From assembly GCF_901933205.1 (NCBI RefSeq), contig NC_044576.1, forward strand, positions 12,061,024 through 12,125,023: a DNA stretch of 64,000 nt, in the 5' to 3' direction. A program made the position numbers and the translations under genes. The first letter of the stretch is position 1; the number at the start of each line of letters is the position of its first letter. This DNA comes from Camarhynchus parvulus. Lineage: Eukaryota; Chordata; Aves; Passeriformes; Thraupidae. Of the stretch, positions 24,926 to 38,190 are shown one piece after another. The notes beneath the pieces are model-generated. The model did no database searches and was not told the DNA's origin. It saw only the letters and a list, made by a program, of their open reading frames with translations.

Positions 24926-27377
24926 GTTAATTTTTCAGCTAACAAGCACCTTTTCTGGTTTCTTCAGTCATTCCTAAAGTCCATGGGGCTTCTTTTCGAT
25001 TACATCTTTGCATTAAAACCAAACCAAACAGAGCAAGTACACAGAAGCAGTCCCTCAGATTTGGCTACTTCTGCCTGCACTGCAAGAGCAGACTCTGAGA
25101 AAGGTTGAACTCTGCCAGCTATCCTGAAGTTTATGGCCTCTCAAAGATGAATGGTGCACTTCAAGGAATAAGATTTAGAAATGCACCCATCATAGCACTG
25201 TGAAACAGACTGGAAAGATGAATAAGAATCTTTGCTCTGGCCTTTATTAAGTCACAAAGGCTTGGAAAAACATTTCTGGGAGAGCAACTACATTTGTCTT
25301 TTCCATTATAGCATTTGAGCCCTAAGCATCCAAGAATCCTATTCTTCTGTGATATCTGCTTCAAAACAAAACTAGTACCTGGTGTTAATATCATTGATAG
25401 ACAGCATTCATATGTGTAAAGAAATAAGAATTTTACCTTACTTCACACAAAAATCCTTTACTGCCATTTTTGATTCTGTAATTTGTAATTGCAACTTGTG
25501 GTTGATTCACATGCTCACAGTCTGCTACTTAAGTGTTTTCTATTGCATTTTTGGGCATCCTTCATACACAGCAGGTGACAAAACTTGGTGCAAGCCTATT
25601 CCAGTGGGACACCAACAGCTCTGGATCCCAGTGCTCCAGCACCCAGCCAAACCCGGGCAGGGCTGGGACCAGTCCTGGAGCAGCACATGCCAGGGGGTGG
25701 CTGCTCTGTTCTGGAGCACTTCTGTGCCTTGTTACTGCCTCACATCACCAGCAAGCATTTCTTTCCTTCAAGCACACAGCTGCTTAAGATATATTCCCTC
25801 TGAATTTCATGTCTTGTTTGAAAAGACTACTCAAAATCAATGAGGAAGACAGGCTAGGAAAACAAATGTAGCCAAGTAATTTCTTAAGCTTGGTTATCTT
25901 TACACTGAAGAGAGCACCAGGGAGTTACTAATCTTTACAAAACAAAAAGGATCCCTGAGACGTGCTGCTTTCCTTTGCAGCCCTTTAGCTGATATATGAG
26001 CCCAAAGCCTCGTCAACACTTAAATCCAGACAGACTCCCTCTTGAATTCTCTGCACTGGCTCGCTGTTTTTCTGGCAAGTTGCAGCGGGTCTGCATTCAG
26101 CCCAGACAGCATCTTGCCTTAAATACATTTTTAATCCTGTTTTGCCACATAGACAGCCTACATAATTTGGACCTTGAGCCTGGGGAAGCAACCCAATAGA
26201 ATAATTACCCAGTCTTTCCTAAGCAATGTGTCGGGCCAGGCTGTTACAGTAAAATCAATGTTTAGCATTAGCTCTCAGCCTCCACCCCTCCTTCTCCCAG
26301 CCTCCAAATCAAGCTAGTTTCTCAATAAAAAGAGGCCCACATAGATTTTCACAGACAGCCAAACAGAGGATTAGAAAGCAGAATTTACAAACCAGACCTG
26401 GTTTGATACAATAGATACTGACTAGGATGTATGAGCTTTGCTCAGTGTCCTCACTGACTGCTTCTGGTCATTAAAAACACCAGTTCCCAGGAGTATTGGT
26501 GCCTTTCCCACTCTGACATATTTCAGTGCAGCTCCTGAGATTCTCCCTTCCAAATCTGTCTTTTCTCATTTCAGCAGGATGCAGTATTTATTTACTTCTG
26601 GAAGGAAAATTCCTGCTCAAATTGACTGTTGCATTGCATGTCAACAGCATTTCCATTTGATTCCAAGGGGAAGAAATACATACAAAGAAATTCTGTTAGT
26701 TCCAGAAAGAGACTCATTAAATTCTTTAGAAAGAGAAATGCTGAAATAAATAATTTCCATTAAAATGCCCATTCAAAGTGTTTGATCACAACAAAGGCAG
26801 ATGCAAGAGAAGTTTACCTTTAGGTCAACTAAGTGGCAAAATAGGTTGCAAAGTTTTAAGTGATGCCATGGAAAATGGACTGAAAAATGGGCAATGTTGC
26901 CGTACAATTTATCCAGCAATCTTATCCTATTAACTTTGAAATGATGTCCTTGTGCATAAACAGGACTTTACTGCTTCAGACAATATTTCTTTGTGGATTA
27001 AAGTACCTACTATGTGACCTATAATTTGAGATACTGCTCAAATGCATGTGCAGACTCAAAAGGCCTACAAATAACATTTTTGCCTTTTTTCTTTCTTCCC
27101 AAATGAGCCTACAGTTTTTTCATCAGTTCTGTTCTCAGTATTTATCCAATTCTCTGTTGAATTCTTTGGCAATTCCAATAAACAAGAAGAAAAAAGTGAA
27201 ATACAAGATTGCCATATCTCCATTGCTGCTTTTAACATCTCTCTATGTTTCAGAACAGTGATGGTTAGAGTAAGCACACAGTGCAGAATAATTTTTACTC
27301 AACCCACTAGTTATATTCTTCAAAGAAATTAGAAATTGCATTTTCTTGTAACAACAGCACTAAGATAAATGCTGTAA

Positions 27378-27422
27378 TAATAAAAAAATAGCTTCTAGAT
27401 TAATAAAAAATAGCTTCTAGAT
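27378..27422 (+). repeat. 22/23-bp tandem duplication
   Basis: Two adjacent copies end in ATAGCTTCTAGAT and differ by one A in an A run. A partial third A-rich start follows at about 27427. Confidence 0.85.
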
Positions 27423-27854
27423 TATCATAATAAAAAAAAAAGAAGTTTAAAATCCATTGGAAAATGCAGGTAATTTAAAGACTCTTTTGAAAAACAAGAG
27501 CTACTCTGGGCAGATCAGCATTGTATTTATTATTGTAACCATGGAAACAATATAAATTCCCATCTGTTAAGGTATTCGTTTGCTGCCTGCAAATGATGAG
27601 TATACTGTACTCAATGGGTGAATGAAATAGTTACAATTTCAATGAGTAGCCAGATATGTAATTTTTCTTCTCTGTAAAACACTGAAGAGAGCTCCTGGAT
27701 GTGATTTAAAGCTCTATGAAATGTTTGGAATGAAAGCACAAACCCTGGGAAATTTGCCGGGCTCCAGTGCTTTGTGATAAACCAGAAACTTGGACTCTGC
27801 CTTTATGAAGGTTCCTACTAAGTTTTGAGAACCTGGGGAGAGAGGGGAGGCGGG

Positions 27855-27957
27855 GAAAAAAAGAAATAAAACCGCAAAAACCAAAACCAAATAAACAAAA
27901 AACCCCAACAATCAAAAAGAAGGCAAAAAATAGAAAAGGAAAAAAAGAAAAAAAGCA
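27855..27957 (+). repeat. A-rich low-complexity tract
   Basis: About 100 bases are dominated by A, first with scattered C (AAACC-type units) and then with scattered G (AAAG-type units). It appears to be a degenerate simple repeat. Confidence 0.8.
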
Positions 27958-29065
27958 GGGGGAAAGCAATAACTTTTGTGCCATCACAAGTTAAGCTCAG
28001 TCAATTTGGTCTCCTTGATTGAATCCTGCTTTAAGGTTTGGGCTCATGCCGTGTGTGACTACAGCAGAAGTGGCTGCTCCAAACTCTTTGAACTTTCCAC
28101 ATGCTGAGACCTGGATCGGAGTGTGGGATTTGAACTCCACAGCTCGATCTGTCTGTGATGGGCTGCAATGAAACAGTTAAACTCAGCACTAGAGAAGCAC
28201 ATTTGATTGTGGAATTCAGGCCTATTTCTGGTTCCAAATTGCAGTCAGAAATTCAGCTATGTGCTTTTTATTGCTCCTCCACGGGCACACTTTGAAATAT
28301 GTGGCACCTTCCAGACATTCAAAAAGGTGTAGATTTTGTCTATCTGACAAAGATAGACTGTGCTCATCTGACTCTTTTGTCCTAAGGGAGCCAGAAGCTA
28401 AAAGATAAGGAAGCTGACAGAACTAAAGAAAGAGGAGAGAAAAAAAAAGTTTATGACAGTTTCTAAATTCTATATAAGTCTAAATGTTTCTTTGACAGAT
28501 ATTCCTGGCAACCTTTGGGACTTTGCAAATAAACTTATTACAATACAGGTGCAATATGGGAAAAATAGAGGATTTCAGAAAGAAGCCCAGATCTGTTGTA
28601 TAATATTCCTTCTGTCTCTGCGTATATCATTATTTTTTATAGTGTGAAATAGCGATACAGGAAGGTGGCTTTTCCTGGACAGGACTTTTTTATTTGAATG
28701 TTTGAAAAAGTTGCTATCCAAGTGATCAACAGCCTAAGCTTTGAAATACAGTATTTTTACTCCAGAGGAAAATCTATGTTGCCAGCAATGACTCTGAAAT
28801 TATCAGAAGATGAAAATATTGAGAATGTCTGAAGAATGTATTGACCGATAACTTTTTTCCTTTTCACGCTATCCCCAATTAGACTTAGTATTAAAAAACT
28901 GCTTTAATTATACTGTGAGATGTTATGCACTGTCGTCTTAAAGAGCATTTTTAGTTAAAGAAATGAATGTCAACAAACATGAAATTAAAAAAATAGTTGA
29001 AAAGTAAGGATGTAAAAATTATACATTTGTTACACGTAAAGCCTCTTTCTATGTGTTTTTTTCAA

Positions 29066-29289
29066 TCAAACAGCTGACAGTGAAGTCTTAGGATGACAGA
29101 CTACAATCTTAGGTAGTCCCATGAAAACATCCCAAGTACAGACTTGCAAACTGGAATTGGTTCTGCTTTTCACGTCAAAGGAGTCATCAATAGTGATTGG
29201 AAGTGACAAATATTTTTGGTAAAAATTTCCACCCTGGGAAGAAAATGGATTAGTGTTCAGAAACTTAGGAGAGCCTGCACAGCCAGGAT
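29066..29289 (-). other. Candidate terminal exon, unrecognised
   Basis: On the minus strand a good acceptor (tatgtttttttccatag) opens a frame running to a TGA that ends at 29066. It encodes about 74 residues including GGNFYQKYLSLPITIDD and SSLQVCTWDVFMGLPKIVV. A second acceptor-like site (ccattttcttcccag) lies inside, at about 29236. No good donor follows, so it would have to be a last exon. AATAAA hexamers on the minus strand are present downstream at about 28688 and 28267, but these are common in AT-rich DNA. The mix of residues looks protein-like, yet I recognise no family. Confidence 0.17.
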
Positions 29290-30966
29290 CTATGGAAAAA
29301 AACATAATAATTGGATTTTGGGATAATGTGGGGGATCTGAAAAGCCATTTGAATATTAGCATGTACTAAAAATTTTAAGGTTATTAACCTTCTAATTTAA
29401 GGGTTGTTTGAAAAATCTTCCTGCTTGCTCTTACTGTGGTTTAGTCCCTGTATATATACAGATCTTGAGAATCTAAAAATAGTTGGAGGGAAAGGATTAA
29501 AAGGAAAAGGCCAGAGGAGTGCTAAAATACACGCCCATATTTAAAGTTAGAACTGGACTTAAATTTAGAGGATCCTCCCTGAGCAGGTAACTTCGAGGGT
29601 CATCTACATCATAACAAGCCAGAGAGTACACCAAGATCCTGCTGGATTTAGCCTCACACATAAGCTATTAGGTTAGACAACATTTGCCTTAAATAATTGT
29701 CAAAATTTTCACAGAACATCTTTTCAGAATTTGCTGAGCATCTATTTGTACACTCTCTGTGAATGCAAATGGTACTCATGTTAATGTGCAGCTTAATGTA
29801 GAAAGATGCATTTGGGGAGCAGCAGCAGATTTTGTGGGCATATTTAAGAATGTTAATTTGAAAATGTGTGCTATAAACTTTGACAATTTTGGAATACACC
29901 CTAGAGAACTCTCAAGTGGCAAACACACAACACCTACTCAAAAAAGAAAGAAAAATAAGGAGTGCATCAATTCCATTATAGGCAAGCAAGCAGAGCAGAA
30001 CAGGAAAATTACCGGGAGGAATTTTACAAGAGTGAATACCAGAATGCCTGGAAAGCCATCACCGACCTTCCAGGCACAACTGATTTATTGTCTGTGGAAG
30101 GACATGCCTAATTAACATAGAGGGAGGGTTTCTTTCCAGCAATAACTGCTACAGTAAACACAGACCCAAGACACTTTAGATTTTGATTTTTGAGAAGCAT
30201 CTGATACTCAGTTTCAGATCAGAGATTGCTGGCTTTGGCACTGAGATATAAAAGCCACCTGCTAGGTAGGAAGCTGTATTTAGCAGCATCTCTCTTGATG
30301 GAAATTCAAAGAAAGAGGATCTAAGAATGGCTCCTGTCTCTTTGGAATAAATACTAGTGATTCACTCAAAGAATGACACCATGAGCTATGAACTATGAGC
30401 TGATGACTACATTAATGTTACAAAGAGAACAATCTGGGTCCCAGAAGAATCTCACCATGTTATACCAGGAGGGCAAACATGGGAGACTCAATGTTTTTTA
30501 TACTCCCTTCACTGAAAAATACTCATGCCTTTTAAAAGATGCACAAGCACAAACCTTGTTGAGTTGTAGAGATTGAAAAAGACAGTCCAGGTAAATAACA
30601 AAGGCAGAATTAAAATACATAGAGGTTTTTCTGAGAAGTCCCATGTATTGTTCTTAGAACCAGTATACCATCACCATAACTGCAAACTAGAGACCAGATC
30701 CGGGTTAATTTGTCACATCAGCAATGTAGACCTGGTAGCACTTTCAAACTGAACCCAAGACCACCAAACCCTTTCTTTCAACACTTCTTTAGAAATCTTT
30801 AAGTATATGACTGCTAAGTATAATATCTTTCTTCAAAGTAACTAGGAAATCCCTTCTCAGACTACAAAAAAAGGATTATACTGAGTCAAAGGCTTTTGTC
30901 TTGACTGCTCTGATCATGTGTTCTAATAATTTTTTAGATTTTATAAAACATATATACCACAGTAAT

Positions 30967-30987
30967 TATATATATATATATATATAT
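30967..30987 (+). repeat. (TA)n microsatellite, about 10 units
   Basis: This is an uninterrupted TA run. An 11-base motif, ACCACAGTAAT, occurs immediately before it (30957-30967) and again just after it (30992-31002). The run therefore sits between two direct copies. Confidence 0.95.
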
Positions 30988-33900
30988 GTACACCACAGTA
31001 ATATAAATGGCATTTATGGTGTATATAGAGCTCTAGCCTAGACAGCAGTGGGTAGCAGGAGGCCAACAAGGAGAGAAGCAAGAGCTCCTTTATTGTCTTT
31101 CATGACTATTGCAAGAAAAGGTTGCCAGACCCTTCAGAAAAGACCAGAACTGTATCAAGTTGTGACAGAGAACCCTGAGCACCCATACTATGCCTCCTGC
31201 AAGAGGTGCATGTGCCATGCAAGGGCAGTACATGGACTTATTATTCTGCTTATACTTCTGAGAGACATAAAAATATCAGAATTTTGAAGGTATTGCAAAG
31301 CAGGAAGGTAGAAGGTGATGATGTTCAGCTAAAGAACATAAACATTCATGCAGTACAGGCTCTTTCCCTTTAGACAAGGCCTGAGTAAAATTGTTATGCA
31401 CACATTATCTGTACAATATCTCACATTCCTTTAAAACTGCCCAGGCAGACATGCATGTACTTCCTCCTTTCTATGACACTTCTGGGACCACTGCTTGTCA
31501 CTAATGGGGATAATTCCTTCCCCTGTAGGGATGGATCCTGTTGCAGCACTCTGAAGTGATGAGCTAATGTATCCCCTTCCTGACTTACAAGAAAAAAGCA
31601 AAGAACTAATAATTACTTGCAGTTAGAAATTACTAAAAGTAGTCTCCACAACAACTTTCTCTTGCCACATTTTGAAGCACTGAACTTCACTTTTCTGTTG
31701 CCCAACTATATAATCAAAAATTATAATGTGCCTTCCTTTGAGAGAAAAATGAAAGAGCATGACCTCATGTTATTTCAGAAACAAGATGGTTTTTTTTTGC
31801 ATGTGTTTCATAGTGCAAATCCCTAGTATTACTCCCACGCTGTAAACAATACATCTACTATTCCCTATAATTTCTGTATCAGTGTGAATAGCAACAATTT
31901 TACATAATTAAAATAGGGAGTGATATTGCTCAGGCTCTTGCACTCCAAGAAAACACATTCTTTTTAGTAGCTCCAAGCTTTGAAGAGAGGCAGGGAAAAC
32001 ACAGGTGATGAACAGGTAAGACACAGAAGAGTGTGGGATCAAATCCCTTGTAGCTGCTGAGTGCTGCAGCTCCTCCCTCAGTGGTCCTGAGTTAGATACT
32101 GGAGAGGCATCTGCTGCAGTTTGCTCCTTCTGTTTTGTCCTGTTAGTACAGGAGAGAGTTACCACACCATGAGAAACATGGTCCATTCCCAGCTACCTCT
32201 TCAGGCCAAGGATATTCAGGGGACAGTGTAATTGCTTTGCATACAGAACCTAGAAACTGTGCTCTAATCAATCACTGATGGTGGAAATGCTGTGGAGTTT
32301 AAGGACTGTAACTGCCCATCCATCTCATTTAGGTGCAGCTCAAAACTCACTTGTTTTGTGGTGGAATATTCCATTTAAAAAACAGATTAATTTCTTAAGT
32401 GTGGATGGAATTTTTAGCATAAAAGATGATTATCTAGATTATTCTGCTGCTCTGTCTGCATGGTGGTATGATTTAATAAATAGAAACCAAGGCTGTGGCT
32501 TTCTTCTTTTTAGGAACATTAAATTAATTATAAAATTAGAGTTAAGATTGCAATTGTGATGCTTGTTTGAATGAAGAAATTGAAAATTCTGTGGCCTATC
32601 AAAGTTGGACAGAAAGACATGGTTGTATTGCCCACAAAAAAAAACATTCTGGTATGATGAAAGCTGATGATGATTTTCAGCAAGAAAAAAAAATGCAGAC
32701 AGGGTAGCTCACAGTCTATCAGGGATGCTTTTTACACAGCAGAAGTTACAGAAATATTTTTTCCTCCAATTTACAGTGTATCCTGAAATTTGAACACAAA
32801 GCTTTTGTTATTGGAAAATGATTATTAATAAATAGAATATTTTGTGTTTTGTTGTATTCTTTTTTAACTGGACATATCCAAACATTATAATTTATAAGGA
32901 TAACTTTTCTGGATGTGTTTGTGAGTTTTTAACATCCTTATTGTTATAAGGCTATGGACACATTAAAAAATAATTTAAAGGAAGAAAAACTAATTTTCAA
33001 TAGGTTTCCTTTGAGCATTCTCTATGTTTTATGGTATAAGAGTACTACTAAATCTGTTGAACAAACAGTGAGGTCCAATTAATTCTGTTTCAGTCTTTTG
33101 AATTTCCTCAAATTAAAATTTACCATCAATAATTTAAATCTATTGTCCTATTAGTGTTTCATTAATCCAACATGGATCTAATTTCAAGCCTATGCTTACT
33201 CCTTATTGGCTCAAGGAAGGCATTTAGCAAGGTTTGGGAACAGGAAGAAAAGGTGTTTTACGAACAAAATTTATTACCAACTTTTCTCAGAAACAATTTC
33301 TTAGACCATTTATTTTGTCTCCACAGTTATTTTTGAGGGTAAGTCTGCCTGTGGAATTTGAAATATGCTTCTTAGACTGAAACAAGAAGACTGCTGATTG
33401 TCTCAAGTGGAGCTTCCCACTCTGCGCAGTTATCCATATCTTCAAAACCAGTCCATCACAAATGTCCTCACATTTCAAGTCTCACAGTATTATTATTTCA
33501 CTGGTCTAAGCCAGTTTGAAGAATTTTTTTCTTTTGCTAACAAAAGAAATCTTATTTGACCATATTTCAGGAAAATTTCCTGAAAGTTTTTTCTTCTCTT
33601 ACATCAAATACGTTAGGATTACATCAGAAGCTTCTAAACTCAATGAGAAGGTAGGCTGAAAACTGTTTATCTAGCACAGCAAGAAGAAGAATGTTGAAAG
33701 GATGATAACTACTTCTTCTTCCAATATCTGAATTCAATGCATAAACTGGCCACTGCATAACCTGGGAATTCCACTGTAATTCCAGACTTAATTGACATTG
33801 AGCATTAAGAATTTAAACACGGTACTCAAACGCAGTAAATTTGTAGCTGCTCAGTAGAGATCTTAGTGTCTGCTTTGTACCTTCCTTACTAGACCCTCAC

Positions 33901-35479
33901 AGGAATTTGAGAACTATTTTTCTAGTCCAGAGTGGGTTATCTCTGTATTTTTTCTCTTTCCCCTCTTCTCCTTGGAAATCCTCAGCACGAAAGAGAAAAG
34001 ACCTCTTGCTCCCCTGATACTTGTGACTTTGGGTTTGGAAACTAGGTTAACTAGAGAAGAATTTCTCTTTGAGACAGGTGTACAATATCTTCAGCTCTGG
34101 GATCTGAATTCCCTAGGATTTAAGTCTGCACCAATGGTTTACATCAGTGGTGAATTACCTGGATTCCCTTGACTACCTTTGCTTAGTCTTTACTTTTGAT
34201 TTTCTCTGAGGCTAACAGAAGACTCCCAAAGCACTTGCTAAAGCCTCTTTTCAAACATTGCCCAACTTTTTCCTCTTGCTCCCACGGGACCACCTCCCTC
34301 AGTCGCTGTATCCTTGCTCTGCACTGCACCCACTCTGATTTCATGGCCAGCAGGCAATAACAAAATGGATACAGCGGACAGAGTAGTTCTGTTTCGCTTC
34401 TCCATCTCAGGAGGACTTTTCATGAACAATATTCACTGCCAAAGACACAACCACACGAACCCTTGTACTGGGAAATGAACAACAAGTGCTGCTACAGATG
34501 GCCTTAGCTCCTTAGCAATCACTGGTGCACGTGCTGACAAGTGTTACAATTCAGTTTGAGTGCCTGGTTAAGGCAGGTCACTTAATGACGGGACAGAAAA
34601 AGCAATCTCTTAACATTCTACCACATGGAAATAGTAAAGAATTAAACAAGAAAGGCACCCACATTTCTTTACCAAAAATTCTTGAGCAAACACACGGACA
34701 GGATCCCTTGCAAAAGGTCAGGGAAGGCTACTGCAGTGATATATTTCCAAAGTGGATGGTTCATTTAAAAGACTCAGTCTCATTTCTGTTAGCAAATCCT
34801 ATTACATAAGCAATGCATTTTTAAAAAGTGCTTGAGGATTTAGGTATTCCTCAGTTTCATGGCTCCCATTTTAGTGGGCTTTTCAACAAACTAAATTTTT
34901 TTAGAAAAAATATTTTTTCAGCACTGTCTGTGAAAAAATGGGTCGTTGTCTCTCTGTCAGCCTGGGAGCACCAAAACAGAGCTTGGAACTCCCTACACCA
35001 GTCAGTTGTGCAAATGGTGTCATTGGAAGCAGTGGTTCCCAAGGAGCAAGGTGGGATCACATTGCAGATCTTTGGGTATATTACAGGAGATGAGTGCAGC
35101 TCCCAGACCTCACATCCAGAGCTGTGACATGACAGACCTGGGGCTGGCAAGGACAGGAGCTATGGATTGGGTCAAAGTCATGGCACCGGGGCAAGGGAGC
35201 ACCAAACCTGACTGGACCTGTGCAGAACCACTTGTCTTCTACAGCAAGTTAGGAACCATTGACTGAGGGACTCACTCCTTCTCTCCTTGAAAATGTTACC
35301 TTTCATAAGAGAAGCTAGATCTGTAGTTCAGTTACCTAACTTTGAATGTGTAGTATCATTTCTTTCCCCCCACAGCAAAAAGAATTAGCTCCATTATTAC
35401 ATTTTACCATTTGACAGCACTCTGGTAAACAGTGCTCAAAAGTAAAAATAGGAAGACTTTTAACCAGAATGCTGATTTA

Positions 35480-35760
35480 CAGCTCCAGAGTGATAAATAA
35501 CCTAATGCAAATAAAAATAAAATCCTACATATTGTCTTATTTTTTTTTTTAATTACAATCTCCATAGCTGTAAGCGAGAGAAATTAATTACGCCTGGCCT
35601 TACATCATGCTCAATGTGTACTGATGCAAATGCACCCTATTTTAATTCCTCTGAATGTTAATAATGGAGCAAATGAGCACTAGATTATGTTATACAAAAG
35701 CAATGGAAGTAATTAAACTTCATTTAATAAAATCATCAGGGATACAGAAGCATTAATGAC
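35480..35760. promoter_or_regulatory. Enhancer-like cluster of octamer and homeodomain motifs
   Basis: About 210 bases hold two perfect ATGCAAAT octamers (35505-35512 and 35624-35631), the classical POU-factor binding motif. They also hold three TAATTA cores (35550-35555, 35585-35590, 35710-35715) of the kind bound by many homeodomain proteins. The stretch 35565-35680 is non-repetitive. This combination is typical of vertebrate developmental enhancers and conserved non-coding elements. The sequence shows only the motifs; conservation and activity are inference. The element ends about 20 bases before an exon-like segment starting at 35780. Confidence 0.3.
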
Positions 35761-35779
35761 TTATACTCCTCCTCTGCAG

Positions 35780-35861
35780 GGAGTGGAAGACATGTTGGTA
35801 CACAGGAGCCTGAGAACCCCTGAGATGAGAGCAATGTAAATACATAACCAGGAATGTTAAG
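35780..35861 (+). other. Candidate non-coding exon
   Basis: The segment is bounded by a strong acceptor (tactcctcctctgcag) and a consensus donor (AAG followed by gtaagtagt). All three frames contain stops inside its 82 bases, so it is not an internal coding exon. It could be an exon of a lncRNA, an untranslated exon, or chance. It follows directly after the octamer/TAATTA cluster, where an enhancer-associated transcript would be plausible. Confidence 0.2.
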
Positions 35862-38138
35862 GTAAGTAGTGTATCATATATGAAAAGTCTTAGAGTGAAA
35901 GCCCCAGGCTACAATAAATTATTTACTTTAAAGCACCAGGAAATAGTACCATCTCAGGCAAATGACAGCAAAAATATCTTCCATCCTCTGAGAGGCAAAG
36001 CATCAGCACTGAATTACTTTGTAAGTGCAAAGCTGGTTAAATGTTGTACTGACAGTGTTAGAGAAAAAAATGCTTGAACTGTGAATGGTTGTTCATTTCA
36101 TCCAGCCTTCTGTCCCTCTCTAAATTTATATTCACAAAGAGCATTGTGATTGTACAACTCCTGTCTGGAATCACTGTTAGCTCTCTGAATGCTCTCACTT
36201 GGACACAAACCCATATATTCCTGAGTATTTTCTTTTTTTAAATGCACAAACTTTTTGATATTTATCTCAGCTCAAGCTTCATTCACCTTTTCACCTTGGG
36301 TATATTATAAAAGGCAAACAAATATTTACCAGCACAGCAGAAGGGATTTGTCCTGAGTTTAGCTATGTCCGTATCCAGCACTTTCTAAAAAAATTGGACT
36401 GACATAAACTGAGCATAAAATATCTGTTACACAGTAAGTGAAAGCTGTGGTATGTGATGAGGCTTTATGGGATTTTCTTGAAAAAAAGGCTTTTATGAAA
36501 ATTAAATGTTGGTATTACTGCTCATAAACCCTGAAGAAATATAAATACATTTGGCGTAGATGTGACCGTTAAGAAAATGTGTTGAGACTGTGACATACAT
36601 CAATGTTTTGTGTTATAAGCATCAATAATAGACAATAATAAATTTTCACTTCTGCCAAATCACTCAGGGCTCTCTGCAGCATGGGTATATTAGAAATACT
36701 GCTGCTCATTAGAGAAAAAAAACAAACTTGAAGACCAGTGGCTGGAGTCTGACCCCAGCTTCACAGGCCAATGTCCAGGGCAATGCCTTCTGCTCCCAAG
36801 GAGATAGTTTTGGTTTGCATCACTGTACCCAAGATCAATATCTGTCCCCACAAGTACAGCAAAGGGTGATTTTCCTTCACTTGATGTGCAAAGAAAAAGG
36901 GGTCATGCTAGGAACACTGTTCTCTTGAGGAAAGACAACAGCACAAAAAAAAAAAAAGCTAACAGCAGAGAAATGTTCAATCAATCCTGAAGCATTAAGG
37001 TGGCACATCAATTTGTGCAGCACTAGTTGTCACTCTGCGGATGCTGGCATAGGTGCTATTGTTTATCCAAAGAGATTTTACTTATTTTTTGAGCAACAAA
37101 AATCTACCACAGTACCTAGGACCTCATTCTCCACTGTGAGAAAGCTTTATTATTATTTCTATGACAAGAGAGATCTATTTCAAGCTTAAGGCAGGTTGGA
37201 TAAAAACAGAGTTCAATCAATAGCAGGATCCCTTTCCCACTTATATTAAAGAATGATTGAAGAGGAGTTAAAGACAGGTTGGTAAAGACCATTTCAGCAG
37301 TATCACTGAACTGCTGAGACACAAAGCTTGGCTCTTTTACCTTCCTTTGACCAGGAATTAAATATCTTATATTTTGTCAGATATGCAGTGCAGGAAACAA
37401 GATTGTGGAGGTGTCCTCAGATTTACATCAGTGTGATTGTGACTGTATAATTAGCAGGATAGTGCTTTTATATTGCTGTGCTTCTGTAATTCCCATTGAA
37501 GGGCATCTGTTTGAGGTACAGTAAATAGTACCTGTTTTGAGAAGCTCTTTACATTTGTTCACTTGAAATATTGATGACTATTTTAAGCTGGTATAATAGC
37601 ATATCATATTTCATGAAAGTATTGCTAAACTGCTCATCCACAAAACCGCCTAGAGTGATATTCAAGGTAAAGACTGCAGAGGCTTTTAAGAGTAGCAAGA
37701 AACACCAAGAGTTGGTGCCACTGGTGTGACTCATTTCAGAACCTCCTTGCTGAAGTTTTCCTCACACATTGTACTTGACTCTGCCCTGGTGGTGCAGCAC
37801 ATCTGGCACATGAAGCACCCGCTGCCTGGAGAACTTCTCCAGCTCAGCCTAACAGAGAAAAAAAGGGTGCAATGCTGGAACAAAGGGACACATATTTAGT
37901 CTGAACTGTAGAATTCTGTGTTTCTGTAGGTTTAACACTAACATCCATTCTTCTACTTAATTTCTAGCTTGTGATGCTACATGTACTACTGGTATTTCAG
38001 ACATATTGAAACGGTGGGTGGTTTTACAGACCATATGTGCTGTAATCTCTAGACGCATCGCAGCATGTTAAAGATGGAGAATCAGATGCAGTCCTCAGAT
38101 TGAATTTTTGGTTCCCTTGTTTTGTGGGTTTTTAACAG

Positions 38139-38190
38139 ATTCGCCATAAAGTTAATTGAATTCTGCTTCCATTCGGCTTTAAGCAGATGT
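38139..38190 (+). other. Candidate small internal exon
   Basis: A pyrimidine-rich acceptor (gtgggtttttaacag) and a consensus donor (gtaagtaag) bound 52 bases. One frame is open and encodes FAIKLIEFCFHSALSRC; the other two have stops. At this length an open frame carries little weight, so the evidence is essentially the two splice-like sites. Confidence 0.13.

Larger units (their letters stand above)
20059..27854. other. Non-coding stretch with small duplications
   Basis: No recognised gene. A GC-richer patch at 20370-20640 and another at 25590-25740 give overlapping open frames with no domain I can identify. The interval 25980-26330 has moderate GC and open frames on both strands (25985-26191 minus, 25996-26199 plus). 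It looks unique, so it could be a conserved non-coding element, but the sequence alone does not show this. The rest is AT-rich. Confidence 0.55.
27958..35479. other. Non-coding stretch
   Basis: Apart from the candidate exon at 29066 and the TA microsatellite, I see no recognisable feature. A 9-bp inverted repeat (TGCCTGGAA and TTCCAGGCA) with a 14-base loop lies at 30045-30076. A moderately GC-rich patch at 34950-35260 gives overlapping open frames on both strands without a domain. Confidence 0.55.

Noticed and set aside
30045..30076. 9-bp inverted repeat with 14-base loop
   Set aside because: Short arms at this spacing are common by chance and there is no precursor-like extension for a microRNA.
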